Under the pieces are notes generated by a model. That model saw nothing but the letters and a program-made list of their open reading frames with translations, did not search any database and was not told where the DNA came from. From Butyrivibrio sp. (GTDB lineage: Bacteria > Bacillota > Clostridia > Lachnospirales > Lachnospiraceae): 64,000 nucleotides of DNA. Position numbers and translations under genes: made by a program. Positions within the stretch are counted from its first letter, which is position 1. Each line of letters starts with the position of its first letter. Of the stretch, positions 15,930-25,293 are shown piece after piece. The stretch spans positions 62,001-126,000 of the forward strand of contig JAFXTN010000009.1 of NCBI GenBank assembly GCA_017535785.1. The letters run 5' to 3'.

Positions 15930-16451
15930 TTATCTGTCTGAGCTTGAAAGAGCTTTCTCAAGTGCCGCTCTCTCATCCTCACTGAGTTCCACATCCGCAA
16001 CTCCGCCATTTATCTCTTTTGAATAGCAATAGTTAAGTCCGTCTGTGCTGTGTACCGAGTTGAGAAGAAATCCGTTATCATTCTCATCAAGAAGGCAAAG
16101 AGCGAAGCTGAGCTTTCCACCCATCTGGTTAAATGCATCATACTTCTCAAGACCGATCTTCTGGAAGGTCTTCTGCATTTTCATATTGATCTTTTGAATA
16201 TCTTTTCTGTTCTTTTCATTCTCGGATCTGATCATCCTGTTATCATTGAAAAGACCTACAATCTCATCTTCCAGTGATTCTGCTTCCTTTCCTTGCATGA
16301 ATCTGTTGTATCTCTTCTCAAGTTTCTTTAATCTGCTTGTCTGCACGATAGTTATTATGATCATAACAATCACTATTGCAAGAATTGCTATAAAAAGTAT
16401 TGCAGGATCAATTCCACCAAGTCCCATCATATTAAAAATCTGACTTTCCAT
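15930..16451 (-). CDS. DUF4446-family membrane-anchored protein
   Basis: A 173-residue protein with one N-terminal membrane segment (about residues 17-36, FIAILAIVIVMIIITIV), a coiled-coil segment (38-100) and a compact C-terminal domain (KYDAFNQMGGKLSFALCLLDENDNGFLLNSVHS) that defines DUF4446. Homologues regularly follow parB in Clostridia, as here, which hints at a link with chromosome segregation or sporulation-type membrane events. No enzyme motif is seen. The function is unknown. Confidence 0.85.
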   Translation of the reverse strand: MESQIFNMMGLGGIDPAILFIAILAIVIVMIIITIVQTSRLKKLEKRYNRFMQGKEAESLEDEIVGLFNDNRMIRSENEKNRKDIQKINMKMQKTFQKIGLEKYDAFNQMGGKLSFALCLLDENDNGFLLNSVHSTDGLNYCYSKEINGGVADVELSEDERAALEKALSSSDR

Positions 16452-16466
16452 ATTTATTATCTCCGA

Positions 16467-17363
16467 TTATCCTCTACATAGTCTTTCAGTAATTTTCTCT
16501 AAGTCGTCGTTGCTGTAGAACTCGATCTCTATCTTTCCGGTTCCATCTCCCTTGGAGATAATATCTACCTTTGTTCCTACTGCCTGTTTGCATTTCTCAG
16601 AAAGTGACGCATATATAGCATCAATGCTTTCGTTCTTAACTACAGGCTTCTTAGGCTTAGATGTTTTTCCAAGATTCTTTACAAGCTTTTCGGTCTCACG
16701 AACGCTAAGCTTTTCGTCGAAAACTTTCTGAGCAAGTGTGATCTGCTCTTCCTCATTGTCTACAGGGATAAGTGCTCTCGCATGTCCTGTCGAAAGCAAT
16801 CCCTCAACTACCATCTCTCTTACCTTATCGCAAAGCTTCAAAAGTCTGAGTGAGTTGGTGATAGTAACTCTGCTCTTTGATACCTTCTCGGCTACAACAT
16901 CCTGAGTGTATCCGAAATCATCAATTAGCTTTTTGTACGCGATAGCTTCTTCAATAGGATTGATATCCTCTCTCTGAATGTTATCGATAAGTGCAATCTC
17001 TGCGATCTCTTGTTCATTGAGGTCTTTTATTATAACCGGTACTTCTTTAAGGCCGGCTTTCTTAGCAGCACGCCATCTTCTCTCACCACCGACTATCTCA
17101 TAATGATCTTTCTTGTCTGTAACGATGATGGGATTTATGATTCCAAACTGCTTGATTGATTCTGACAGTTCAATAAGGCTATCTTCATCAAATGTTTTTC
17201 TGGGCTGGTTTCTGTTCGGCTCAACCTTAGTAATGTTGACCTGAACTACCTGTCCCTCTATGTGTTGTTCAACGATCTTTGTTTCTTTTGCTGAGGATAC
17301 CTTTGCAGGTATTATTGAATCAAGTCCCTTACCTAATCCTCTTTTCACATTCTTAGCTGCCAT
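16467..17363 (-). CDS. parB: Chromosome-partitioning protein ParB (Spo0J)
   Basis: CTP-dependent DNA clamp that loads at parS and recruits SMC. From ATG at 17363 (GGAGGGGAAC just before it) it has 298 residues; an upstream ATG at 17384 encodes the ribosome site itself and is rejected. Domains: N-terminal ParA-stimulating peptide GLGKGLDSIIP, ParB/CTP-binding domain (about 45-135) with PRKTFD and GERRWRAAKKAG, helix-turn-helix (VVAEKVSKSRVTITNSLRLL), and a C-terminal dimer domain. It overlaps the end of parA. The cognate parS sites lie at 18350 and 18394. Confidence 0.97.
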   Translation of the reverse strand: MAAKNVKRGLGKGLDSIIPAKVSSAKETKIVEQHIEGQVVQVNITKVEPNRNQPRKTFDEDSLIELSESIKQFGIINPIIVTDKKDHYEIVGGERRWRAAKKAGLKEVPVIIKDLNEQEIAEIALIDNIQREDINPIEEAIAYKKLIDDFGYTQDVVAEKVSKSRVTITNSLRLLKLCDKVREMVVEGLLSTGHARALIPVDNEEEQITLAQKVFDEKLSVRETEKLVKNLGKTSKPKKPVVKNESIDAIYASLSEKCKQAVGTKVDIISKGDGTGKIEIEFYSNDDLEKITERLCRG

Positions 17364-17376
17364 GTTCCCCTCCGGT

Positions 17377-18153
17377 TTAATCAAACTTTCTATCTATTAC
17401 CTCGCCGGCAAGAAGTCTGTATGCTTCAGCTCCTGCTGACTTAGGTTCGTATACATTGATTGGCATTCCGTAACTGGGTGCTTCTGCAAGACGAATATTT
17501 CTGGGAATGATCGTCTTATATACATTTTCCTGGATATGCTCTTTAACATTCTCTACTACCTGCAGAGATAAGTTGGTACGAGAATCAAACATAGTAAATA
17601 CTACGCCTTCCATCTCAAGTTCAGGATTCAATCTGTCTTTTACCAGATTTACTGTATGCACCAACTGGCTTAAACCTTCAAGCGCATAATACTCACACTG
17701 AATGGGAACTAATACTGTGTTGGCTGTTGTCATAGCGTTGACAGTCAACATACTTAAAGAAGGTGGACAATCAATAACTATATAATCATAGTCATCTTTA
17801 ACTGTGTTGATTGCTTCCCTTAAGATAAATTCCTTCTGCTCCGCATCGATAAGTTCGATCTCTACTGCAGCAAGGTTTACGTTTGACGGAATGATATCTA
17901 CTCCGTCTATTTCTTCAACGACATTTTTAATGATTGCATCATTGGTTTTGCACTCACCTATCATGAGTTCATAGATCGTATTTTCTAATTCATTTTTATC
18001 AAGTCCGAATCCGCTGGTAGTATTCCCCTGTGGATCTGTATCAATGACTAGAACTTTCTTTCCTTTTTCTGCCAATGCTGCTGACAAATTAATAGAAGTA
18101 GTGGTCTTTCCGACCCCACCTTTTTGGTTTGCGATTGCAATTACTCTACCCAT
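17377..18153 (-). CDS. parA: Chromosome-partitioning ATPase ParA (Soj)
   Basis: A 258-residue Walker-type ATPase acting on the nucleoid with ParB and influencing DnaA. The deviant Walker A KGGVGKTTTSINLSAAL lies at residues 11-27, with Walker B-type VIDCPPSLSMLTVNA near 127-141 and DTDPQGNTTSG near 40. Length is standard for chromosomal Soj. It is followed by parB with a short overlap of reading space. Two parS sites lie directly upstream, so ParB spreading may affect its own promoter. Confidence 0.97.
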   Translation of the reverse strand: MGRVIAIANQKGGVGKTTTSINLSAALAEKGKKVLVIDTDPQGNTTSGFGLDKNELENTIYELMIGECKTNDAIIKNVVEEIDGVDIIPSNVNLAAVEIELIDAEQKEFILREAINTVKDDYDYIVIDCPPSLSMLTVNAMTTANTVLVPIQCEYYALEGLSQLVHTVNLVKDRLNPELEMEGVVFTMFDSRTNLSLQVVENVKEHIQENVYKTIIPRNIRLAEAPSYGMPINVYEPKSAGAEAYRLLAGEVIDRKFD

Positions 18154-18349
18154 TACTCCTCCAAGCTATTTAAACACTAATCTGATTTTACCACATTATA
18201 ATAGTTATGGTATTACAAATCATTCCGATTCGTTGTGTTTATGATTTTATATTTCTATATATTGTGTTTAAAATTGTTTTGTTTCACCACACAATTATAT
18301 TATCGGTCAGTATGTTTCACGGAAATTTTTACTACATTTAGTGTTTCAA

Positions 18350-18365
18350 TGTTTCACGTGAAACA
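18350..18365. other. parS site 1
   Basis: TGTTTCACGTGAAACA, an exact match to the known ParB/Spo0J site, is 197 bases upstream of parA. A half-site TGTTTCACGG lies at 18313-18322. Confidence 0.95.
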
Positions 18366-18393
18366 ATTTTTTGTATTATGAATTGTGTCGAAG

Positions 18394-18419
18394 TTCAATG
18401 TTTCACGTGAAACATTGAA
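18394..18419. other. parS site 2, extended palindrome
   Basis: A second exact 16-base parS (18399-18414), embedded in a perfect 26-base palindrome (18394-18419). It lies 33 bases from site 1 edge to edge and just before the rsmG stop at 18436. The remaining AT-rich spacer to parA (18154-18349) shows no gene. Confidence 0.95.
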
Positions 18420-18435
18420 AACGAAAATACTATAT

Positions 18436-19179
18436 CTATGATAATGGTTTCTTGGAAGGTGTTCCGGCTTTACGAGGATATTGCTTCGAAGTCTTTTCCT
18501 TCTTTTCGATAATACAAATAGTACGACTATATTCTGAATCCGGAAGATTAAACTCAGGATAATCTATCAGTTTGCCACCAAGAAGATGAATTGCTCCTTT
18601 AGCTTTGGCTAATTCCTCTTCGGCCTTCTCACTTTTATAAGCAATAAATCTTCCTCCAACCTTTACATAAGGAAGACAGTACTCGGACAAAGTTGAAAGA
18701 TTGGCAACCGCTCTCGAAACTGCAATATCAAAAGTCTCTCTGAGAGAATTCTTATTGGAAGCAGAAGAATGATCCTCCGCTCTTCCATGTAAGGTTACTA
18801 TACTCCCCTCTTCATTAAGTCCAAGTTCATCGATCACTTCGTTTAAGAAATTAAGTCTCTTATTAAGTGAATCCAAAAGAGTGATCTTAAGCTGAGGAAA
18901 AACAATCTTTAAAGGAATACCGGGAAAGCCTGCTCCGGTACCAACATCGATAAGAGAATACTCCTCTTTGGAAAAATCAAAATACTTATAAGCAGAAATA
19001 CTATCAACAAAGTGTAACTTACATACACTATCAAACTCAATGATAGCAGTAAGATTCATCACTTCATTCCACTTAGTGAGAAGTTCATAATATTTATCAA
19101 ATTGAGCAAGCTGCTTATCGGTGAGTTCAATTCCAAAAGTTTTAAAATCATTGATCATATCGGAATACTTATTTCTCAT
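18436..19179 (-). CDS. rsmG: 16S rRNA (guanine527-N7)-methyltransferase
   Basis: Methylates G527 of 16S rRNA with S-adenosylmethionine. The SAM-binding fold shows DVGTGAGFPGIPLKIVFP (quoted DVGTGAGFPGIPLK), LLDSLNKRLNFLNEV and the AVSRAVANL stretch. The ATG at 19179, seven bases after AGAGGA, gives 247 residues, near the usual 237-240; the frame extends to 19251 without a ribosome site. It overlaps the mnmG end by 11 bases, a coupled arrangement common near oriC. The C-terminal tail (QYPRKAGTPSKKPLS) is basic. Confidence 0.95.
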   Translation of the reverse strand: MRNKYSDMINDFKTFGIELTDKQLAQFDKYYELLTKWNEVMNLTAIIEFDSVCKLHFVDSISAYKYFDFSKEEYSLIDVGTGAGFPGIPLKIVFPQLKITLLDSLNKRLNFLNEVIDELGLNEEGSIVTLHGRAEDHSSASNKNSLRETFDIAVSRAVANLSTLSEYCLPYVKVGGRFIAYKSEKAEEELAKAKGAIHLLGGKLIDYPEFNLPDSEYSRTICIIEKKEKTSKQYPRKAGTPSKKPLS

Positions 19180-21097
19180 CTGCATTTCCTCTGTGTAATG
19201 AATCAAGGTAAATAATAAGTACTGAAATATCGGCAGGATTAACTCCACCAATTCTTGAAGCTTGTCCTATATTGGTAGGTCTGAATCTCTGAAGCTTCTG
19301 TCTTGCTTCCAATCGAAGACTGCCTACATCATCATAATCAATATCAGCAGGGATAAGTTTCTTTTCAAGTTTCTTAAATTGTTCTACCTGTCTTTCCTGT
19401 CTGGTGATATATCCCTCGTATCTAATTGTAATCTCAACCTGCTCGATAACATCATCGGGAAGAGGTTGTCTGTTAGGATCGATCTCCTCAAGTATCTTAT
19501 AAGAAAGCTCGGGTCTACAAATCAACTCAGCTAATGATGTTGCAGTTTTAAGAGAAGGAGTTCCAACCTTCTCCATGAATTTCTGAATAGTAGCATTGGC
19601 TCCTACAACAGTTTCTTTTAATCTGGAAACCTCTTTTTCAATGAGATCGATCTTCGTGCAAAGTTTATTATATTGCTCCTCGGATATAAGTCCGATATCA
19701 TATCCTTTCTTACGAAGTCTTATATCTGCATTGTCCTGTCTTAACAACAATCTATACTCCGCACGGGAAGTCATCATTCTGTAAGGTTCAAGATTTTCCT
19801 TAGTAACAAGGTCATCAACAAGAACTCCGATATAACCTTCAGATCTATCAATATATAAGCTTTCTTTATTAAAGATCTGCATCGCAGCGTTGATTCCTGC
19901 ATAAAGTCCCTGAGCTGCAGCTTCTTCATATCCACTACTTCCGTTAAACTGACCGGCACTGAACAAACCTCTTGTTGTTTTGATCTCAAGGTTTGGATGA
20001 AGCTGTCCGGGACAAAGACAATCGTACTCTATTGCATAAGCATTTTTTACGATACGACAATTCTCAAGACCGGGTACTGTTCTATACATAGCGATCTGAA
20101 CATCTTCCGGCATGGAAGATGACATTCCGTCTATATACATTTCATTTGTAAATGTTCCTTCAGGTTCAACAAAGACCTGATGTCTTTCGTGATCGGGGAA
20201 CTTAATAACCTTATCTTCTATTGAAGGACAATATCTGGGTCCGACACCTTCAATAATACCGGCGTAGATCGGAGACCTATCGATATTGGCTTTTATGATC
20301 TCATGAGTTTTCTCGTTAGTATATGTCAACCAACATGAAACTTGTGGACGCTGAACATCCTTCGGATCGGTATCAAAAGAAAAAGGAATAACGGGAGTAT
20401 CTCCAAACTGCTCAGACATCTTGGAATAATCGATAGAGTTACCATCCATTCTGGCAGGAGTTCCTGTCTTAAATCTTCTAAGTTCAATTCCTGCAGAAAT
20501 AAGTGAATCAGAAAGAAGATTAGAAGGAAGAAGTCCGTTGGGTCCGCTGTAAGTAATAGCTTCACCTGTAAGACAACGACTCTTTAAGTATGTGCCTGAA
20601 CAGATAATAACTGCTTTAGCTTCATATATGATACCGGAGAAGATCTTAACTCCGACAATCTTATTTTTATAACCTTCCTTTTTAAGGTCATCTGAAACTT
20701 CCTCAAAAAGGATTTCAGAAACTTCGGCCTGTTTAATGCAAAGATGTTCCTGTGCTTCAAGGATTTTTCTCATCTCCTTGGAGTACTCCATCTTATCGGC
20801 CTGGCATCTAAGTGAATGAACAGCAGGACCCTTGGAAGTATTGAGCATCTTGGACTGCAAAAAGGTCTTATCTATATTTTTGCCCATCTCTCCACCAAGA
20901 GCATCTATCTCTCTAACAAGATGACCCTTAGAAGATCCGCCGATATGCGGATTACAAGGCATAAATGCAATATTGTCGGCACTCATGGTAAACACAACAG
21001 TTTCAAGACCGAGTCTTGCACAAGCAAGAGTGGCCTCACAACCGGCATGTCCGGCACCTATAACAACAACATCAAATTTCTCTTTTACTATAGTCAT
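19169..21097 (-). CDS. mnmG: tRNA uridine-5-carboxymethylaminomethyl modification enzyme MnmG (GidA)
   Basis: FAD-dependent partner of MnmE; together they install the cmnm5 group on U34 of certain tRNAs. The 642 residues open with the dinucleotide-binding motif GAGHAGCEATLACARLG (about 14-30). Family signatures GPRYCPSIEDK near 285 and GQFNGSSGYEEAAAQG near 380 are present, as is the C-terminal MnmE/tRNA-binding region ending ASRIGGVNPADISVLIIYL. It is 3 bases from the mnmE stop, so the two are translated from one message. Confidence 0.97.
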   Translation of the reverse strand: MTIVKEKFDVVVIGAGHAGCEATLACARLGLETVVFTMSADNIAFMPCNPHIGGSSKGHLVREIDALGGEMGKNIDKTFLQSKMLNTSKGPAVHSLRCQADKMEYSKEMRKILEAQEHLCIKQAEVSEILFEEVSDDLKKEGYKNKIVGVKIFSGIIYEAKAVIICSGTYLKSRCLTGEAITYSGPNGLLPSNLLSDSLISAGIELRRFKTGTPARMDGNSIDYSKMSEQFGDTPVIPFSFDTDPKDVQRPQVSCWLTYTNEKTHEIIKANIDRSPIYAGIIEGVGPRYCPSIEDKVIKFPDHERHQVFVEPEGTFTNEMYIDGMSSSMPEDVQIAMYRTVPGLENCRIVKNAYAIEYDCLCPGQLHPNLEIKTTRGLFSAGQFNGSSGYEEAAAQGLYAGINAAMQIFNKESLYIDRSEGYIGVLVDDLVTKENLEPYRMMTSRAEYRLLLRQDNADIRLRKKGYDIGLISEEQYNKLCTKIDLIEKEVSRLKETVVGANATIQKFMEKVGTPSLKTATSLAELICRPELSYKILEEIDPNRQPLPDDVIEQVEITIRYEGYITRQERQVEQFKKLEKKLIPADIDYDDVGSLRLEARQKLQRFRPTNIGQASRIGGVNPADISVLIIYLDSLHRGNADEK

Positions 21098-21100
21098 AAA

Positions 21101-22522
21101 TTATTTACCCATACAAAATTTGGAGAAGATCTCTTCAACAAGATCATCACCAATCTCTTCACCGAGTATCTCACCAAGTGATTCATATGCACCTGTGAGA
21201 TCGACAGTGTAAAAATCTTCAGATAGATTTTTTTCAATACTATCAAGAACAAGTTCTAAACTTCCGAGCGCTTTTGATAAAAGCTCTTTGTGTCTTAAGT
21301 TTGTGATATAGATTTCCTGCTTTGGAACTATTTCTCCGTTAAAGAACAATTCCGAAATAGCATCTTTTAACTCCGGAAGACCATTTCCTTTTAACATTGA
21401 AGTTCTGATTATAGGCAAATGATCGTTTGAAGAGTCTGAAAAATGCATACGAATGATATCTTCTGTTATTTTAATATTATCAGAAAGATCGTTTTTATTT
21501 AAAAGAACTATCGTCTTCTTGGACTTACAAAGCTCGATAATATCTTTATCTTCATTATCCAATTCATTTGTGGAATCAAGAATATATAAAATAAGATCAG
21601 CTTCTTCGATCTTACTCTTTGCTTTATCCACTCCAATCTTCTCAATGACATCTTCAGTATCTCTGATACCAGCAGTATCGATAACATGAAGCACGATATC
21701 ACCGAGTCTGACTGTTTCTTCGATTACATCTCTTGTTGTTCCGGCAATATCGGTAACAATAGCTCTTTCATCTCCGGTAAGAGCATTCAAAAGAGATGAT
21801 TTTCCTGCATTGGGTTTTCCGACAATTACAGTCTTAATGCCTTCTTTTCTGATCTTACCTTCATCGGCAGTATCTATCAAAGAACGGATCTCTTTTATCA
21901 TCGGATCAACAATTGCTTTTAATTTATCGGGATAACCTGTAAGATCATAATTCTCCGGATCATCTAAAGCAGATTCGATGAACGCCATCTCATAAAGGAT
22001 TTTTTCTCGAAGGCTTCTTATCTTGGAACTAAGCTTTCCCTGAAGCTGACCCTTAGAGCTTTCAAGTGCGAAATTATTCTGAGCACTGATGATATCCATA
22101 ACAGCTTCTGCTTTAGTAAGATCGATCCTACCGTTTAAGAAAGCTCTTTTTGTAAATTCACCGGGTTCGGCAAGCCTGCATCCCTTCTGTAAAAGAAGAT
22201 TCAAGATGCGATTCATAACAAACATTCCACCATGAGAATTGATCTCGATGACATCTTCCATAGTGTAACTGTGAGGTGCCTTCATATATGAGATCATAAC
22301 TTCATCAATGATCTCATCTTCAACGCAAATATAACCAAATCTTATGGAATTTGGCTGATGAGATAAAAGTGTATGTTCTTTTTGCGATGAAACGTAAATT
22401 GTATCACAGATAGATAGTGCTTCCGGACCGCTTACTCTGATAATACCTATGCCGGCATCAGACATAGCGGTAGCGATCGCACAAATCGTATCATTACTGA
22501 AGGTACTGAGTACACTTGCCAT
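21101..22522 (-). CDS. mnmE: tRNA modification GTPase MnmE (TrmE)
   Basis: A 473-residue GTPase partner of MnmG. It has the N-terminal tetrahydrofolate-binding domain (1-120, DTICAIATAMSDAGIGIIRVSG), a helical domain, and an inserted G domain with G1 GKPNAGKSSLLNAL (about 233-246), G2 TDIAGTTRDV, G3 DTAG and G4 NKND. The C-terminus is CMGK, the conserved catalytic-Cys tail. ATG at 22522 follows CGGAGGATAATT. It sits in the standard oriC-proximal order jag-mnmE-mnmG-rsmG. Confidence 0.97.
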   Translation of the reverse strand: MASVLSTFSNDTICAIATAMSDAGIGIIRVSGPEALSICDTIYVSSQKEHTLLSHQPNSIRFGYICVEDEIIDEVMISYMKAPHSYTMEDVIEINSHGGMFVMNRILNLLLQKGCRLAEPGEFTKRAFLNGRIDLTKAEAVMDIISAQNNFALESSKGQLQGKLSSKIRSLREKILYEMAFIESALDDPENYDLTGYPDKLKAIVDPMIKEIRSLIDTADEGKIRKEGIKTVIVGKPNAGKSSLLNALTGDERAIVTDIAGTTRDVIEETVRLGDIVLHVIDTAGIRDTEDVIEKIGVDKAKSKIEEADLILYILDSTNELDNEDKDIIELCKSKKTIVLLNKNDLSDNIKITEDIIRMHFSDSSNDHLPIIRTSMLKGNGLPELKDAISELFFNGEIVPKQEIYITNLRHKELLSKALGSLELVLDSIEKNLSEDFYTVDLTGAYESLGEILGEEIGDDLVEEIFSKFCMGK

Positions 22523-22567
22523 AATTATCCTCCGATATCACTACCGTAGAAAAAGTAAACTCAAATA

Positions 22568-22599
22568 ATCCCCCTCAAAGCATTTGCTCAGAGGGGGAT
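22568..22599 (-). terminator. Stable hairpin between jag and mnmE
   Basis: ATCCCCCTC (22568-22576) pairs with GAGGGGGAT (22591-22599) around a 14-base loop. There is no T-run, so it is more likely a processing or partial-termination element that separates jag from mnmE expression. Confidence 0.55.
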
Positions 22600-22606
22600 C
22601 ATATAA

Positions 22607-23359
22607 TTATTTCTTTAAAGTAACCACTACTCTTCTGAATGGTTCTTCACCCTCACTATGAGTAGTAACAAATCTGTCACCCTGAAGAGCTGAATGGATT
22701 ATTCTTCTCTCATAAGGATTCATAGGCTCCAAAGCAACTGACTGTCTTGATTTTCTTACCTTATAAGAAATGTTCTTTGCAAGGTTTTCAAGAGTTGCTT
22801 TTCTTCTCTCTCTGTAGTTTTCTGTATCAACCTTTACATGAATGTAATCGGCAGAATCTTTATTAACTACTAAAGAAACAAGATACTGAAGAGAATCAAG
22901 TGTCTGTCCTCTCTTACCGATGAGAACTCCCATCTCTGCTCCGCTAAGCTCGATATCTAATATATTATCTTCTGCATTGAACTTGGATTCTACTGCAACT
23001 TCCATTTTCATTGCATCAAATACTTCTTTAAGGAATGCATCAGACTTAGATGTTAACTCACCTGCGTTAATATCAGAAGTCTTTGTAGCTTTAGGCTCTT
23101 CGGAAACTTTTTTGTTTTCCTTCTTAACTTCGTTCTTGATTTCTTTTTTAGGCTCTGTCTTAACTTCAACCTTTTCTTCAGGCTTATCTTCTTTAATTCT
23201 GGCCTTGATAACAGCAGGCTTAGCATTGATTCCAAGGAATCCTGATGATCCGCTTGTAACTACTTCATAATCAAGTCTATCGCTGGTAACAAGTAAAGCT
23301 TCACATGCCTCGGTAATGGCATCATCAACGTTTTTTGCCGTAAACTCTCTATATTCCAT
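22607..23359 (-). CDS. khpB: RNA-binding protein Jag/KhpB
   Basis: A 250-residue cytoplasmic RNA-binding protein linked in Firmicutes to cell elongation and division. Order: Jag-N domain (1-52, YREFTAKNVDDAITEACEAL), a Lys/Glu-rich low-complexity linker (about 55-95), a KH domain with GKRGQTLDSLQYLVSLVVN (about 147-165), and an R3H domain (RKATLENLAKNIS ... MNPYERRIIH). It is encoded between yidC (20 bases) and mnmE, its usual place. Confidence 0.94.
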   Translation of the reverse strand: MEYREFTAKNVDDAITEACEALLVTSDRLDYEVVTSGSSGFLGINAKPAVIKARIKEDKPEEKVEVKTEPKKEIKNEVKKENKKVSEEPKATKTSDINAGELTSKSDAFLKEVFDAMKMEVAVESKFNAEDNILDIELSGAEMGVLIGKRGQTLDSLQYLVSLVVNKDSADYIHVKVDTENYRERRKATLENLAKNISYKVRKSRQSVALEPMNPYERRIIHSALQGDRFVTTHSEGEEPFRRVVVTLKK

Positions 23360-23379
23360 TTTTCCCTCCCCTGTAGGAA

Positions 23380-24690
23380 TTATTTGTTGTTTTTCTCGTT
23401 AAACTCTTTAACCATATTGGCTTTAGCAAGAAGAGAATCCTTACGGATTTCCTTTTTGGAATAAATATCTCTTACTTTCTGAAGTTCAGCCTCTCTCTCC
23501 TCCATAGAAACAGATGTTTCTGAAGCAACTGATGAAATACTTCTTGTATTCATGTTTGCATATCTGTTCATTGAAGGTGTGGCCTTCATCTTCTCTTTTT
23601 TCTCATTGTACTTTTCAATGTTCTTGGCAATCTGAGCATCAATATCTGTTTTATCAATATGCTTATTGATAAGAACCTGCTGAACCGCTCTAACTACAGC
23701 ACTAGCGATCCAGTAAATACCCATACCTGCAGGGAAACTGAAGCAGAATACCGCAGACATAAGAGGCATCATGAGATTCATAGTCTTCATGGACTGCTGC
23801 ATCTGAGCTGTAGGATCATTCTGATCAGCCTTAGCATCTGCCTGTACAGCCGTAGGGCTAAGCTTAATAGTGATCCACTGAGTAACTGCTGAAAGAACAG
23901 GAATAGCTAAAGCACCGATAAGAAGTAAAAACTGTTTATTGACAAAAGCTGTCTTTACCATGAATCCGGGTGAATCACTGATATTTAATCCAAGGAAAGA
24001 ATTATACTTACTTAACAAAGCATGAGTGCTTTCGATTGAGGAAGATAATCCGGAAAATTTCTCGGTAAAACTAGCCCAATCAGCTGAAGATGCTCTGTTT
24101 AATACATCAATGATCGTATTCTCAACATACTGAACATCGCCTTTTACAAAAAGTTCGTTACTAAACTGTCCCTGGAAATTTTTTGCACTTGAGATTGAAT
24201 TCTTTACAAAATCAATAGCACCGTCGGTTGTACGGATATGCTCAACCAAAGGATAGAATGCATTTTTAACGATAGGTACATATCCCGGAATAGCATAAAT
24301 AACACGATAAAGTGAAAAAAGAATAGGAAGCTGAAGTAACATCTGCAAACAGCTACCCGTCTGAGATACTCCATACTTAGCATAGACCTCTTTGGTCTCT
24401 TCCTGCATAGCGAGCATTGAATCGTTATCTTTTTTGCCTTTGTATTTTTCCTGGATGGCCTTAAGTTCAGGGCTCATCTTATTCTGAAGTTTAGCAAACT
24501 TCTGAGACTTGTATGTCAAAGGAAGCAAGCAAAGATTGATTACAATAGTAAAAATAATGATTGCAAGTCCGATATTAGGAATGCCGATCGCATTTAATAC
24601 ATTAAAGATCGCATTCATTATCTGACCAAGTACCCAAACAATGGGCTTAAGTATTTTTCCGTTATCTTGGGAAAAGAATAATGCTAACAA
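23380..24690 (-). CDS. yidC: Membrane protein insertase YidC
   Basis: Inserts and folds membrane proteins alone or with SecYEG. The 436 residues have about 5 membrane segments, with the conserved YKSQKFAKLQNKMSPELKAIQEKY loop (quoted in part: MSPELKAIQEKY) and LPILFSLYRVIY. Unlike the classical Bacillus SpoIIIJ there is no lipobox or signal peptide, and a loop of about 110 residues separates the second and third core segments. The C-terminal tail is basic and long. The TTG start at 24690 follows GGAGGTCAAT. It is 19 bases from yidD. Confidence 0.95.
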   Translation of the reverse strand: MLALFFSQDNGKILKPIVWVLGQIMNAIFNVLNAIGIPNIGLAIIIFTIVINLCLLPLTYKSQKFAKLQNKMSPELKAIQEKYKGKKDNDSMLAMQEETKEVYAKYGVSQTGSCLQMLLQLPILFSLYRVIYAIPGYVPIVKNAFYPLVEHIRTTDGAIDFVKNSISSAKNFQGQFSNELFVKGDVQYVENTIIDVLNRASSADWASFTEKFSGLSSSIESTHALLSKYNSFLGLNISDSPGFMVKTAFVNKQFLLLIGALAIPVLSAVTQWITIKLSPTAVQADAKADQNDPTAQMQQSMKTMNLMMPLMSAVFCFSFPAGMGIYWIASAVVRAVQQVLINKHIDKTDIDAQIAKNIEKYNEKKEKMKATPSMNRYANMNTRSISSVASETSVSMEEREAELQKVRDIYSKKEIRKDSLLAKANMVKEFNEKNNK

Positions 24691-24709
24691 ATTGACCTCC
24701 TCCTAGCAT

Positions 24710-24919
24710 TTACGGAACCGGATCATATCCACCGCTTGAAAAAGGATTACATCTTAAAATCCTCCAAGCAGCCAGTAGTCCCCCTTTTAGGGCTCCGTAC
24801 TTTTCTATTGCTTCTAGTCCGTATTCCGAGCATGTTGGAATATACGGACATTTTGTTCTTTTTAATGGAGACAGATATTTCCTATAAAATTTTATAAGAT
24901 AGATCAATATCTTTTTCAT
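24710..24919 (-). CDS. yidD: Membrane protein insertion efficiency factor YidD
   Basis: A 69-residue amphipathic protein ([21 protein letters not shown]) with the family's cysteines in [10 protein letters not shown] and the ending [13 protein letters not shown]. It is thought to assist YidC. The ATG abuts the rnpA stop (TAAATG), so it is translated by coupling. Confidence 0.95.
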   Translation of the reverse strand: MKKILIYLIKFYRKYLSPLKRTKCPYIPTCSEYGLEAIEKYGALKGGLLAAWRILRCNPFSSGGYDPVP

Positions 24920-25267
24920 TTAAATACCGCCATTTTTTATTATGCGGGCCTTCCCTGCCAAGCTTAAAAGAGAATCTTTTATATCAAAATAAGTTGCCTC
25001 TTTTGCACAGGCTCTGGCAACGACTACTATGTCCAAACCACTATTGAACATATCTTCGTGTAGTCGGTAAGCTTCTCGAACAAGTCTTGCAAATCTGTGC
25101 CTTACAACACTGTTCCCAATCTTTTTACTACATGAAATCCCAAGTTTATTGGTTGAACCGTTATTTTTCCACACATAAAGAACTATATATTTATTGGCAT
25201 AGCTCTTACCGTTACCATAAACATTGCGGAAATCAATTGTCTTTTTCATCGATTCTGAAAAAAGCAT
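24920..25267 (-). CDS. rnpA: Ribonuclease P protein component
   Basis: Protein subunit that helps RNase P RNA bind and cut pre-tRNA 5' leaders. The 115 residues are family length. The RNR signature reads NSVVRHRFARLVREAYR, with His where most species have Asn (RNR), a deviation worth noting but probably tolerated in this lineage. ATG at 25267 follows AAAGGATAAACAG. It is separated from rpmH by a hairpin at 25294-25324. Confidence 0.94.
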   Translation of the reverse strand: MLFSESMKKTIDFRNVYGNGKSYANKYIVLYVWKNNGSTNKLGISCSKKIGNSVVRHRFARLVREAYRLHEDMFNSGLDIVVVARACAKEATYFDIKDSLLSLAGKARIIKNGGI

Positions 25268-25293
25268 CTGTTTATCCTTTATATTTCGGAATG

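Noticed and set aside
19180-19251. N-terminal extension of RsmG to 19251
   Set aside because: It overlaps mnmG by 83 bases and has no ribosome site; AGAGGA and family length favour 19179.
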